Assembly: GCA_963765105.1 (NCBI GenBank)
Contig: CAVXUW010000004.1
Coordinates: forward strand, 868,001 to 932,000
Source: CALMEC01 sp963765105
GTDB taxonomy: Bacteria; Actinomycetota; Thermoleophilia; Miltoncostaeales; Miltoncostaeaceae
DNA length: 64,000 nt
Reading direction: 5' to 3'
Shown piece after piece: positions 40,479 through 48,925 of this stretch (position 1 is the stretch's first letter; the number at the start of each line of letters is the position of its first letter). The notes beneath the pieces were generated by a model. The model was not told the DNA's origin, ran no database searches, and saw nothing but the letters and a program-made list of their open reading frames with translations. The position numbers were made by a program, and so were the translations under genes.

Positions 40479-41867
40479 CTACGTCGTAGCGAGCACACTC
40501 GTGCGCACCCGAGCGATGGCGGCGACGGAACGGTCCACATCGTCGAGAGTCGTTCGCCAGTTCGACACGCTGATACGCATGCATCGTTGGGCGTGCCAGG
40601 TGGTGGCGCTCATCCAACACGTACCGTCCTGCTGCAGCTCGTGAACGATGCGGTCGGTGACGTCCGGGTCGTCGTGGAGCCGAACGAGTACCTGGTTGAG
40701 GTCGTTGGTGAGCACGTCGATTCCTGGGAAGGCGTCGAGCGCGGTGGCGAACCGGTCAGCGCAGTCGCAGAGACGATCGACCAGCTCGGCCACGCCCGAG
40801 CGACCCAAGGAGCGGAGCGCCGCGTACACCGGCAGCGATCGCGCGCGGCGGGAGAACTCCGGCGTCCAGTCGAGCGGCTCACGAATCGACTCCCCCTGCT
40901 GAAGGTAGCTCGCGCTCACCGACATCGCCGCCCGGTGCGCCTCCCGGTCCGCAACGAACGCCATGCCGCAGTCGTACGGGACGTTGAGCCATTTGTGGGC
41001 GTCGGTGGCCCAGGAGTCGGCGTTCTCGCAGCCGGCCAGTCGGTGCCGAAGCCGGGGGCTCGCGTTGGCCCACAATCCGAACGCACCGTCGATGTGCACC
41101 CAGGCGTCGACAGCGTGACCAGCCTCGCAGATCGCTTCGAGCGGATCGATGGCGCCGGTGTTGACGTTCCCCGCTTGTGCACAAACGATCGTCGGTCCGC
41201 TCCCTTTCTTCAGGTGCGTCGCCAACGCGTCGACAGACATCGCTCCGTTCGCGTCAACGTCGACCGGCGCGAGGCAACTCGCGCCGAAGCCCAGGAACCG
41301 CAGCGCCCGATCGACGGTGACATGCCGCTCGGCGCCCACCAGAACACGTACCGGTGGGGCGCCAATGAGGCCGTCTTGTTCGACGTCCCACCCAGCGTTC
41401 GCGAGCACTCGATGACGAGCAGCTGCCAAGGCCGTCACGTGCGCCATCTGACAGCCCGTCACGAAGGCGAATGAAGCGTGTGACGGCAGGCGCAAAAGAT
41501 CGAGGAGCCAGCCGCCGGCGATGTCCTCGACGGCTGCCGCGGCGGGCGTGGGGCTGGCGAGCCCGAGGTTCTGATCCCATGTGCTGACCATCCAGTCGGC
41601 GGCGATCGCCGCCGGAAGGGCACCGCCGATAACGAACCCGAAATAGCGGGGCGAGCCCATCGCGGTGATCCCCGGTTCGACGCCTGCGACGAGCTCATCG
41701 ATCACCTGTCGGGATGCGACCGGCCCGTCGGGCAGGTCTTGGTCGAGTGATGCGAACGCGGCGGACGGTCCGAGAGAAGCGTCGACCGCCCGGGTCTCCA
41801 GTGAGTCGAGATACTTCGCGGCGTGCTCCGCAGTCCCAACGAGGAGGTCACGCACAGATTGCGTCAT
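40479..41867 (-). CDS. PLP-dependent group II amino-acid decarboxylase
   Basis: 462 residues. The fold type I decarboxylase pattern is evident: GSPRYFGFVIGGALPAAIAA near the N-terminus, SFAFVTGCQMAHVTALAAAR, IVCAQAGNVNTGAIDPLEAI, AWVHIDGAFGLWA with the PLP-binding Asp, and the Schiff-base Lys in DSWATDAHKWLNVPYDCG. It is closest in pattern to aromatic-L-amino-acid or tyrosine/glutamate decarboxylases. The substrate is not predictable. It stands alone; its start has no obvious Shine-Dalgarno. Confidence 0.9.
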   Translation of the reverse strand: MTQSVRDLLVGTAEHAAKYLDSLETRAVDASLGPSAAFASLDQDLPDGPVASRQVIDELVAGVEPGITAMGSPRYFGFVIGGALPAAIAADWMVSTWDQNLGLASPTPAAAAVEDIAGGWLLDLLRLPSHASFAFVTGCQMAHVTALAAARHRVLANAGWDVEQDGLIGAPPVRVLVGAERHVTVDRALRFLGFGASCLAPVDVDANGAMSVDALATHLKKGSGPTIVCAQAGNVNTGAIDPLEAICEAGHAVDAWVHIDGAFGLWANASPRLRHRLAGCENADSWATDAHKWLNVPYDCGMAFVADREAHRAAMSVSASYLQQGESIREPLDWTPEFSRRARSLPVYAALRSLGRSGVAELVDRLCDCADRFATALDAFPGIDVLTNDLNQVLVRLHDDPDVTDRIVHELQQDGTCWMSATTWHAQRCMRISVSNWRTTLDDVDRSVAAIARVRTSVLATT

Positions 41868-42176
41868 TGCCGAGTTCCCTTCGTGCTGTTGAATGATTTC
41901 CGTTCAGGCTGCCGACGTCTCCAGTATCCGCCATCCCCAATGGGCGTGCACGCCAGTGACAGAGCGGATGGTTTTCGGATCGCTGGACCGGAGACTGTCG
42001 GGTGGTGTCGGGAACACGGAACGGGTGACTCATCGTCGACTGCTCGTTCGCAGCGGCTTCGCGATTCCGCCAAGCGCCGTCCTCGTGGACACGATCCGCC
42101 GAACCGTCACTCCCGCAGAACCTTCAGCCGTGCGGACGAAACGGCGAGTCGCCGCGAGTTATCTTGCCTGAGGCGG
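41868..42176. other. 309-bp intergenic region
   Basis: It lies between the decarboxylase start and the VOC stop. I see no gene, repeat or convincing signal; a 92-codon plus-strand frame has unnatural composition. Confidence 0.5.
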
Positions 42177-42575
42177 CTAGTGCCCGGCGGTCTCTCCGGC
42201 GGGCGCATAACGGCGGTGGATCATGAAGGCGTTGCCATCCGGGTCGTTGAAGAAGGCCATGTGACAGACGCCCGTGTCGAGGATGTCACCGAAGAACTCC
42301 ACGCCCTTCGCTTCGAGGGTCGCCCGCGCCGCTGCGACGTCGGGGACACGCAACGAGATGTGCGAGGTATGGGGTGCGGTGAACTGGCCGCCCATGTTGG
42401 TGGGGTCGACCAGGTAGAGGCTGACGTTGCCGAGCTCGAACTCCGGCCACGCACCAGAACCGGGCGTTTTGGTCAGTCCCAACGTCTCCTCGTAGAAGCG
42501 TGTGGAGCGCTCCAGGTCGGTGACCGGGACGGAGACGAAGTCCACGCGTTCAACGGTGATGTTCTGTTCGGTCAT
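42177..42575 (-). CDS. VOC/glyoxalase-fold protein
   Basis: 132 residues. A single VOC module: VDFVSVPVTDLERSTRFYEE, TLGLTKTPGSGAWPEFELGN, HISLRVPDVAAARATLEAKG and GVCHMAFFNDPDGNAFMIHR. Metal ligands are consistent with an active glyoxalase or dioxygenase-type site (His in SHISL, Glu in WPEFEL). It is divergent from the metallo-hydrolase at 42766. The shared upstream region contains a 30-bp inverted repeat whose arm ends 19 bp before this ATG. Confidence 0.87.
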   Translation of the reverse strand: MTEQNITVERVDFVSVPVTDLERSTRFYEETLGLTKTPGSGAWPEFELGNVSLYLVDPTNMGGQFTAPHTSHISLRVPDVAAARATLEAKGVEFFGDILDTGVCHMAFFNDPDGNAFMIHRRYAPAGETAGH

Positions 42576-42594
42576 TAGTCAACCCTACCCTGTC

Positions 42595-42738
42595 CCCCAC
42601 TGGTGACAGGGACCTAATGGGACACGTGCGTCCACTGCACCCCGGGGGCCCCTCAAGCCCAGCGATAGCGCCATTTGAGAGGTATCCGCCGCATCCAGGA
42701 CTGCAGCCTGTCCCATGAGGTCCCTGTCACCAGTGGGG
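42595..42738. repeat. 144-bp element with 30-bp inverted-repeat arms (divergent promoter region)
   Basis: The left arm 42595-42624 begins CCCCACTGGTGACAGGGACC. The right arm 42709-42738 ends GTCCCTGTCACCAGTGGGG. They are complementary at 29 of 30 positions. The 84-bp spacer contains no gene. Each arm lies 19-27 bp from a start codon of the divergent pair. It may be a paired operator or a small non-autonomous mobile element. Confidence 0.75.
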
Positions 42739-42765
42739 ACCTGTCGACCGGGTACAGTCCACTCA

Positions 42766-43530
42766 ATGTTGCTGCGCCTCCTCCGTCACGCGACGCTGGT
42801 CGTCGAGATCGCCGGGGTCAGGCTGATCGTCGACCCGCTGCTCGGGCCGGCAGGAAGCCAGCCACCGATTCCCGAAACACCGAACCCTCGGCCCAACCCG
42901 CTGGTGGAGTTACCGATCTCCATCGAGGACGCGGTACAAGGAGTTCAGGCTGTCCTGCTCACCCACCTGCATTCGGATCACATGGACATGCCGGCGATGA
43001 ACGCGCTTTCCGCGGATCTCCCAATGGTGTGCCAGGCCAATGACGAGCCGCTCTTGGCCCGACAGGGACGCAGCGACCTTCGGGCCATCGTCGAGCCGAT
43101 CGCACTCGGGCCGGTCACCGTGACCCGCACCGGCGGCCGCCATGGCCACGGTGCGATCGCCGACGAGTTGGGACCGGTCTCGGGATACGTCCTGGCCGCG
43201 GAGGGGGAGCCCACCCTCTACGTCGCTGGGGACACCGTCTGGTGCGCCGAGGTTGAGGCTGCGATCGAGGCCCACCAACCCGATGTGATCGTCGTCAACG
43301 CCGGCGCCGCACGCTTCATCGCCGGTGACCCGATCACCATGGACGTTCCGGACATCGTTGCCGTGTGCCGCGAGGCCCCCGACGCCCTGGTCGTCACGGT
43401 CCACATGGAGGCGATCAACCACTGCCTGCTCACCCGTGACGCCCTTCGCGGCGCCCTCGCCGCCGAGGGACTGGCCGAGCGTGTTGCGATCCCCGCCGAC
43501 GGGGAGACTCTTTCGCTGGCGTTTTCGTGA
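42766..43530 (+). CDS. metallo-beta-lactamase-fold metal-dependent hydrolase (UlaG-like)
   Basis: 254 residues from ATG 42766. The MBL metal motif is LLTHLHSDHMDMPAM (HxHxDH). It follows an N-terminal RHATLVVEIAGVRLIVDPLL pattern, which is characteristic of UlaG/YtnP-like lactonases. Further ligands lie in GRHGHGAIAD, YVAGDTVWCAE and VTVHMEAINHCLL. It would bind two divalent metals and hydrolyse a lactone or phosphoester. It is divergent from the VOC gene. Confidence 0.87.
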   Translation: MLLRLLRHATLVVEIAGVRLIVDPLLGPAGSQPPIPETPNPRPNPLVELPISIEDAVQGVQAVLLTHLHSDHMDMPAMNALSADLPMVCQANDEPLLARQGRSDLRAIVEPIALGPVTVTRTGGRHGHGAIADELGPVSGYVLAAEGEPTLYVAGDTVWCAEVEAAIEAHQPDVIVVNAGAARFIAGDPITMDVPDIVAVCREAPDALVVTVHMEAINHCLLTRDALRGALAAEGLAERVAIPADGETLSLAFS

Positions 43531-43646
43531 CCGTGCGCGCGGACGGTCGCCAGATCGCCACCTGACGTTCACCGTCTCACGAACCACACCGGCCTGACGG
43601 TTCGCCACGATCGTCCTCGACTACCGCTTCCGATCGAGGAGAGAAT

Positions 43647-45170
43647 GTGTCGAAGAAGATAGCCGTCGCCGCAACCGCGGTTGCCGTGCTCGCCGGCGCC
43701 GCGACGATCGCCGCGACACCCGCTGATTCCGTTGCTCCATACGCAACGGGAATCGCCAAGGACTATGAGACGAAGGTGATCATGTCCGTTGGAGATCGCG
43801 TCCCCGAGACGAGTGACCCGACGAAGCAGTTTCAAATGGTCGGTATCCCCGATGGCCTGGGCGCCTACGCCAATGGGTACGGCACCGGCACCAGCACCAT
43901 TTACATGAACCACGAACTACGCAACACCGCGCAGTCCGAGCCGGTCATTGGTGAGCCGCTGAACCGCGGGGCGTTCGTCTCCAAGCTGACGATCGACCAC
44001 TCCGGCAACGTCCTCTCCGGCGAACGCGCCTACGACACGGTCTACCAGGAGAACACGCTCGTCGGACCGGCGGCGGCCGTCGGCAACGCGACACGACCGT
44101 TCTCACGCTTCTGCTCTGGCTCCCTCGCGGGGATCGCCGAGGGCTTTGACCGCAACATCTACTTCGCCAACGAAGAGGAGGGCGCCCCCGCCAATAGCTT
44201 CAATGGGCGCGGTGGGCAGTCGGTCGCCATCTTCGACAACGAGGCCCACACACTCCCCAAACTGGGCTACTTCGCCTGGGAGAACACCTTGGTCCAGCCG
44301 CGCCACGATCGGCGCACCGTGATCATGGGCATGGAAGACGGTCCCAGCGACCTCGAACCGGAGAAGGAAAACAGCCAGCTCTACATGTACGTCGGAAAGA
44401 AGGAGCGCACGAAAGGAGCAACAGTGCTACGTCGCAACGGGCTCGACAACGGAACGCTCTATGTTGCCGTCGCCAAAGACGGAAAGACCCGCGGCGAGCA
44501 GGACTTTGCGAGCGGCCGCGTTGCCCTTCGTTGGGTTGCCATTCCGAACGCCGGGGAACTCGACGCCACGCAGCTCGAGACCGCCAGCGACGCCGTCGGC
44601 GCACTCCGGTTCGCCCGGCTCGAAGACGGCGCGTTCAACAAGCAGAACCCCAACGAGTACCTGTTCGTGACCACCGGCGGCGCCGGCGGCGCCAACGCCC
44701 TTGGCCGGCTCACCTCGTTGCGGCTCAACCCCAAAGACCCCACACGCGACGCGCGCCTCGAGGTGGTCTACAACGCCGACACGGTCATCGCCGCCGGTGG
44801 CGATATCGCCGTCAGCCCCGACAACATCGACGTCAGCGGTCGCTATCTCATGATCAGCGAAGACGGAACCACGGAGAGCCGCGCCGTGATGGCCCAGAAG
44901 GGTCGCGACGGATCGATCTGGCGGTTCCGGCTCTCGTCACATGGGGTCGACCCCCACTCGGCAGTGCGGGTGGTACAGCTCACGCCCCCCGGCCGCGACG
45001 GGGCTGCCGTCGGACCCGGCCTGTGGGAGACCAGCGGCACCCTTGACGCACGGGGCATCGTCCACGGCAGGAGCCCATGGTTGTTCGATGTTCAGGCCCA
45101 CGCCCCCACAACCGCCCCGGCGCCGAACACGGTCGAGGACGGACAGCTGCTCATGATGTCGCGGCGCTAA
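43647..45170 (+). CDS. secreted PhoX-like alkaline phosphatase (DUF839)
   Basis: 507 residues from GTG 43647, with GAGGAGAG upstream. The signal peptide VSKKIAVAATAVAVLAGAAT ends near TPA. The mature sequence has QMVGIPDGLGAYANGYGTGT, STIYMNHELRNTAQ, GAFVSKLTIDHSGNVLSGER, RFCSGSLAGIAEGFDRNIYF, ANEEEGAPANS and MGMEDGP, which mark the PhoX/DUF839 beta-propeller. PhoX enzymes bind Ca2+ and Fe and release phosphate from organophosphates outside the cell. A strong hairpin follows the stop codon. Confidence 0.82.
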   Translation: MSKKIAVAATAVAVLAGAATIAATPADSVAPYATGIAKDYETKVIMSVGDRVPETSDPTKQFQMVGIPDGLGAYANGYGTGTSTIYMNHELRNTAQSEPVIGEPLNRGAFVSKLTIDHSGNVLSGERAYDTVYQENTLVGPAAAVGNATRPFSRFCSGSLAGIAEGFDRNIYFANEEEGAPANSFNGRGGQSVAIFDNEAHTLPKLGYFAWENTLVQPRHDRRTVIMGMEDGPSDLEPEKENSQLYMYVGKKERTKGATVLRRNGLDNGTLYVAVAKDGKTRGEQDFASGRVALRWVAIPNAGELDATQLETASDAVGALRFARLEDGAFNKQNPNEYLFVTTGGAGGANALGRLTSLRLNPKDPTRDARLEVVYNADTVIAAGGDIAVSPDNIDVSGRYLMISEDGTTESRAVMAQKGRDGSIWRFRLSSHGVDPHSAVRVVQLTPPGRDGAAVGPGLWETSGTLDARGIVHGRSPWLFDVQAHAPTTAPAPNTVEDGQLLMMSRR

Positions 45171-45194
45171 GCCACGACGCCGCGCGGGCGATCC

Positions 45195-45230
45195 AGTGGT
45201 CTGCTCCCTCCCCCCGGGGGGCAGACCACT
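45195..45230 (+). terminator. hairpin terminator after the PhoX-like gene
   Basis: AGTGGTCTGC (45195-45204) pairs with GCAGACCACT (45221-45230), with a further C/G run inside the loop. It starts 25 bp after the stop. There is no marked U-tract. Confidence 0.6.
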
Positions 45231-45268
45231 TCGCCTCGCTCCGCGTGTGATAGGCGTAGCGTTGGGCG

Positions 45269-46657
45269 ATGTCCACTCCTGACGTGATCATCATCGGCGC
45301 CGGAATGGCCGGCATCAATGCCGCCGCACGAGCTACCGCCGCTGATGCCAGCGTCGTGGTCATCGAGCGCGACCGGGTTGGCGGTACCTGCCCGATTCGC
45401 GGCTGTATTCCGAGCAAGGCCCTCATTCGCAGCGCGGAGGTGGCGCACGAGGTGCGATCCGCCGCCGAGTACGGCGTCACTGTCCACGGTTTCGGTATCG
45501 ACATGGGTGCGGTGACCGACCGGGTTCAGGCCATCATCGACGCGGGCGCCAACGGAGCCCGCGGCTACCTCGAATCGCTCCCCGGCCTGCGGCTGGTCAT
45601 GGGCGAGGCGCGATTCGAGGAACCCGGAACGGTTTCGGTCAACGGTGAGCGCATCAGCGCCTCGCGGGTGGTGGTGGCCACGGGCGCAGAGCCGATCGTG
45701 CTACCCATTCCGGGCCTGGTGGAAACACCTCATCTCACGAGCACCGACGTGCTGGCGCTCCGGTCACTGCCGGAGCGGCTGCTGGTTGTGGGGGCAGGGC
45801 CCATCGGGTTGGAGCTCGGCCAGGCCCTATCGCGGTTGGGGTCGCACGTGACGATCGTCGAGGTCGCGCCACGGCTGTTGGCCCAAAGCGACCCCGAGAT
45901 GGGCGAAACCCTCACCGAACTTCTCACCGCCGAGGGTATCGAGCTGATCACGGACGCACGGATCGAGCACGTGAGCGAACGTCCTGGCGGCGGCGTGCGC
46001 ATGTCGGTGACCTGGGACGGAGCGACCCGCGATCTCGATGGCGACGCAATCCTGCTCGGCGCGGGCCGCGGCCCAGCCTACGAGGCCCTCGCCCCGGAGG
46101 AGGCGGGAATCACGACAGCGCGTACCGGCATTCCCGTGAACGCGCGCCTTGAGACCTCACAGGCCGGCCACTTTGCCGCCGGGGACATACTGGGGCCGCC
46201 CTACGGCGCGTTCACCCATACGGCGCGGCAACTTGGCGTTGACGCTGCCGAGAACGCGCTCGGTATCGACCCCCATGACGCCAACCCCGACATCGGTCCA
46301 CGCGCGATCTTCACCGACCCGGAGTTTGTCTCTGTGGGCCTCACCGAAACACAGGCACGTGACGCCGGGCACGACGTTGGCGTCGGTATCGGGCGGTTCT
46401 CGGGAGGAAAGGCGCGCGCCTGGGGGCAGGAGCGCGGGCTCGTCAAAGTTGTTGGCGATCGCTCGACCCACCGCATTGTGGGGGCTCACATCCTCGCCTA
46501 CCACGGGGCCGATCTCATCCATCCCATCGTTGTGGCCATGCGGGCGGGCAACGCCGATCCGATCCTCGATGCCTACCACGTGCACCCAACCCTCGGCGAA
46601 CCTGTGCAGGGAGCCGTGCGTTCGGCGTTCGCACCAGTAGCGGTTCGGTCGTCGTGA
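45269..46657 (+). CDS. dihydrolipoamide dehydrogenase-type flavoprotein disulfide reductase
   Basis: 462 residues. FAD-binding GAGMAGINAAARAT, the redox disulfide in GGTCPIRGCIPSKALIRSAE, the NAD(P)-binding VVGAGPIGLELGQALSRLGS, the second FAD motif HFAAGDILGPPYGAF, and the C-terminal active-site base in YHVHPTLGEPVQ. All catalytic elements of the family are present. It could be a lipoamide dehydrogenase, mercuric-reductase-like or mycothione-type reductase; no 2-oxoacid dehydrogenase genes are adjacent and there is no HMA domain. Confidence 0.88.
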   Translation: MSTPDVIIIGAGMAGINAAARATAADASVVVIERDRVGGTCPIRGCIPSKALIRSAEVAHEVRSAAEYGVTVHGFGIDMGAVTDRVQAIIDAGANGARGYLESLPGLRLVMGEARFEEPGTVSVNGERISASRVVVATGAEPIVLPIPGLVETPHLTSTDVLALRSLPERLLVVGAGPIGLELGQALSRLGSHVTIVEVAPRLLAQSDPEMGETLTELLTAEGIELITDARIEHVSERPGGGVRMSVTWDGATRDLDGDAILLGAGRGPAYEALAPEEAGITTARTGIPVNARLETSQAGHFAAGDILGPPYGAFTHTARQLGVDAAENALGIDPHDANPDIGPRAIFTDPEFVSVGLTETQARDAGHDVGVGIGRFSGGKARAWGQERGLVKVVGDRSTHRIVGAHILAYHGADLIHPIVVAMRAGNADPILDAYHVHPTLGEPVQGAVRSAFAPVAVRSS

Positions 46658-46708
46658 CGCCGATGGCCTGTCCAGGGCGACCCATGTCGACTGATACCGT
46701 CGGTGCCA

Positions 46709-46828
46709 ATGCGTGACGTCATTGCAGCGATCCTGAAAGCTTTCCTCCGGGCGACGGGGCCGAAACGACGCACCCCGCGAGACGAGAACGGCCGCTTTCG
46801 GCGTCGCCGTCGTCGACGTAAGTACTAG
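46709..46828 (+). CDS. possible 39-residue arginine-rich peptide
   Basis: ATG 46709 to TAG 46828 encodes MRDVIAAILKAFLRATGPKR, then RTPRDENGRFRRRRRRRKY. An amphipathic helix is followed by a very basic tail with seven consecutive Arg. GATACC lies 17 bp upstream as a possible -10 box. It could be a nucleic-acid-binding or ribosome-associated peptide, or chance coding in GC-rich DNA. Convergent with the phosphoesterase gene. Confidence 0.4.
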   Translation: MRDVIAAILKAFLRATGPKRRTPRDENGRFRRRRRRRKY

Positions 46829-46834
46829 ACGGGT

Positions 46835-47491
46835 TTAGCTCAACGGGATCGTCCGTGCCGCGAGGCCGGAGGAGTCGACGTCGATGACGCCAACGGCCGA
46901 CACCGCCTCGGCAGGGGAAAGAGTCTGGCGGAAGCGCAAATACCGGCGGGCAATGAAACCCCCGGCACCAAAGCCCGGGGCATCTTCGACGTTGTGGACG
47001 GCCCCCGGGCTGAAGAACAGAACCCCGTCGATGCGGCGAACATCCGGCAGGTGAAGGTGGCCATAGACGATGGCGTCGACCTCCCCGAAGCGTCGACGCA
47101 TGGCTCGGTGGAAGCCCACGAGCTGCACGCGACCCGTCGCCAGCGAAAGCAGCCCCGCAAGGATCTCAATTCTGCGTGAGCGGCGGCCATGTGTGAGGCC
47201 GATGCGACGTCCGGCGATGGTGACGACACGGGTCTGGGGAAGTGCGATTCCCGCCGCACGGTCGTGGTCGCCTTGCACTGCGATGACCGGGGCGATCTGG
47301 GCGAGACGGTCGAGCACGGCAAGATCGGTGATGTCTCCCGCGTGAAGGATCACATCGACGCCATCCAGAGCAGTCAAGACGGCATCGGGAAGCTCCGCCC
47401 GCCACTCCCCCACGTGTGTGTCCGCGACCACACCAACGCGCGCCGCGGCACAAGTTGCGAGGTCAGAGACCGATTGCGTGGTACCCGGCAT
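46835..47491 (-). CDS. YfcE-like metallophosphoesterase
   Basis: 218 residues if started at ATG 47491, which overlaps the end of fabI by 29 bp; the only other in-frame option is an internal GTG at 47431. Dinuclear-metal motifs are VGVVADTHVGEW, HAGDITDLAVLDRL, VQGDHDRA, GLTHGRRS and YGHLHLPDV. The GNHD motif reads GDHD. It would hydrolyse small phosphodiesters or phosphomonoesters in the cytoplasm. Probably co-transcribed with fabI. Confidence 0.82.
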   Translation of the reverse strand: MPGTTQSVSDLATCAAARVGVVADTHVGEWRAELPDAVLTALDGVDVILHAGDITDLAVLDRLAQIAPVIAVQGDHDRAAGIALPQTRVVTIAGRRIGLTHGRRSRRIEILAGLLSLATGRVQLVGFHRAMRRRFGEVDAIVYGHLHLPDVRRIDGVLFFSPGAVHNVEDAPGFGAGGFIARRYLRFRQTLSPAEAVSAVGVIDVDSSGLAARTIPLS

Positions 47492-48239
47492 CGACGTACA
47501 AGACGTGTCCGGTGACGCCGCTCGACAGGTCCGACGCCAGGAACAGCCCGGCGCCGGCGACCTCGTCAGCGGTGACCGATCGGCGAAGCGGCGACCGCTC
47601 CGCCGCCTTGTCGGCCATATCGAGGAACCCGGGAATGGAACGGGCGGCCAGGGTTCGCACTGGCCCGGCGCTAATGGCGTTGACGCGAATGGCCGAGTCG
47701 CCCAAATCCCATGCCAGGTAGCGCACGATCGACTCGAGCGTCGATTTGGCCACCCCCATGACGTTGTAGCCGGGAACGGCACGCTCGGCCGCGATGTAGC
47801 TGAGGGCCATGATCGACCCGCCGCCACGCGGGGCCATGTGAGGCTCGACGTGACGGGCGAGTGCTGCCAACGAGTAGGCGCTGATATCCATCGACAACTC
47901 GAAGCCGTCTTTGTCGGTGTCGACGAACCGGCCGCTGAGGTCGTCGGCGCGGGCGAACGCCACAGCGTGCACCAGGATGTCGATGCCCCCGAGCCCCTCC
48001 GCGGCGCCCGAGACCGCCGCAGCGAGCTGAGCTTCGTCCTGCACATCGAGAGGGAGGATCGGACCGGGATTCGACAGGGTTTCGACGAGCTTGCGCACGT
48101 CGCCTTCCACCCGCTCGTTCTGGAACGTAAAGGCACAGCGGCAGCCCTGATCGGCAAGCTTCGCCGCAATTGCCCAGGCGATGCTGCGCTTGTTCGCGAC
48201 ACCAACTATCAGCGCGGTCTTTCCGTCGAGCAAACCCAC
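47463..48239 (-). CDS. fabI: enoyl-[acyl-carrier-protein] reductase (NADH)
   Basis: 258 residues of the SDR type. The divergent FabI nucleotide motif GVANKRSIAWAIAAKLADQG replaces GxxxGxG. LVHAVAFARADDLSGRFVDT precedes the catalytic Tyr-x6-Lys in GYNVMGVAKSTLESIVRYLA. SAGPVRTLAARSIPGF holds the substrate loop. It carries out the last reduction step of each fatty-acid elongation cycle. Members of this family are the targets of triclosan and isoniazid. It lies downstream of the Trk genes on the same strand. Confidence 0.95.
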   Translation of the reverse strand: MGLLDGKTALIVGVANKRSIAWAIAAKLADQGCRCAFTFQNERVEGDVRKLVETLSNPGPILPLDVQDEAQLAAAVSGAAEGLGGIDILVHAVAFARADDLSGRFVDTDKDGFELSMDISAYSLAALARHVEPHMAPRGGGSIMALSYIAAERAVPGYNVMGVAKSTLESIVRYLAWDLGDSAIRVNAISAGPVRTLAARSIPGFLDMADKAAERSPLRRSVTADEVAGAGLFLASDLSSGVTGHVLYVDAGYHAIGL

Positions 48240-48268
48240 ACGAACTCCCGTTGTCGATTGATGTGACG

Positions 48269-48925
48269 CTAGTCGAGCGACGCGAACTCCTCGGCCTTTC
48301 GCGGTTCACCGGCCACCACGAGGATGTCACCTTCCTTCAACATGGTCTGCGGCGTGGCGTAGGTGAACTGGCCTCCCGGGGGCTTCACGCACACCACGGT
48401 AAGTCCAAAGCGTCGCCGCAGCTCAGCTTCCGCAAGGGTCTTTCCGCTCACCTCGCGCGGAACGGTGGTCTCAACAAGTGCGAATTGCGGGTCGAGTTCC
48501 AGGTAGTCGATCGTGCGACCCGTGAGCGTGTGAGCGACGCGAATGCCCATGTCCCGCTCGGGGAAGACGACGCGATGCGCGCCGACCCGTTCGAGGATGG
48601 CGCCGTGAGATGACGTGATGGCTTTCGCCCAGATGTGCGGAACCTTCATGTCGACGAGCAGGTATGTCGCGAGGATGCTGGCCTCGGTGTCGGTGCCGAT
48701 CGCAACGACGGCCGTCTCGAAGTCATGTGCCCCGATCTCGCGCATGGCTTCGATGTCGGTCGCGTCGACCTGGATGACGTGCTGCAGATCGCGAGTGGCG
48801 GACTGCACGGTGGCGGTATCCGCGTCGGCACCCATGACGTCGTGGCCGAGGTCGACAAGCTCACGGGCGAGGGCACGACCAAAGCGCCCCAGACCGATTA
48901 CCAGGATCTCTTGCTTCTTAGCCAA
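48269..48925 (-). CDS. trkA: TrkA/KtrA potassium-channel gating subunit
   Basis: 218 residues from TTG 48925. The RCK_N Rossmann fold is EILVIGLGRFGRALARELVD, VDATDIEAMREIGAHDFE, AVVAIGTDTEASILATYLLV. The RCK_C domain follows with VKPPGGQFTYATPQTMLKEG. The TTG start overlaps the trkH stop (TTGGCTAA) and has AGGAAAGG upstream, implying coupled translation; an ATG at 48964 is a less likely start. It gates the TrkH pore in response to nucleotides and controls K+ uptake. Confidence 0.92.
   Translation of the reverse strand: MAKKQEILVIGLGRFGRALARELVDLGHDVMGADADTATVQSATRDLQHVIQVDATDIEAMREIGAHDFETAVVAIGTDTEASILATYLLVDMKVPHIWAKAITSSHGAILERVGAHRVVFPERDMGIRVAHTLTGRTIDYLELDPQFALVETTVPREVSGKTLAEAELRRRFGLTVVCVKPPGGQFTYATPQTMLKEGDILVVAGEPRKAEEFASLD

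Noticed and set aside
41893..42171. 92-codon plus-strand frame between decarboxylase and VOC genes
   Set aside because: No ribosome-binding site, no domain, composition like random GC-rich DNA.
42595..42738. Insertion sequence
   Set aside because: The inverted repeats enclose only 84 bp with no transposase; no target duplication could be recognised.
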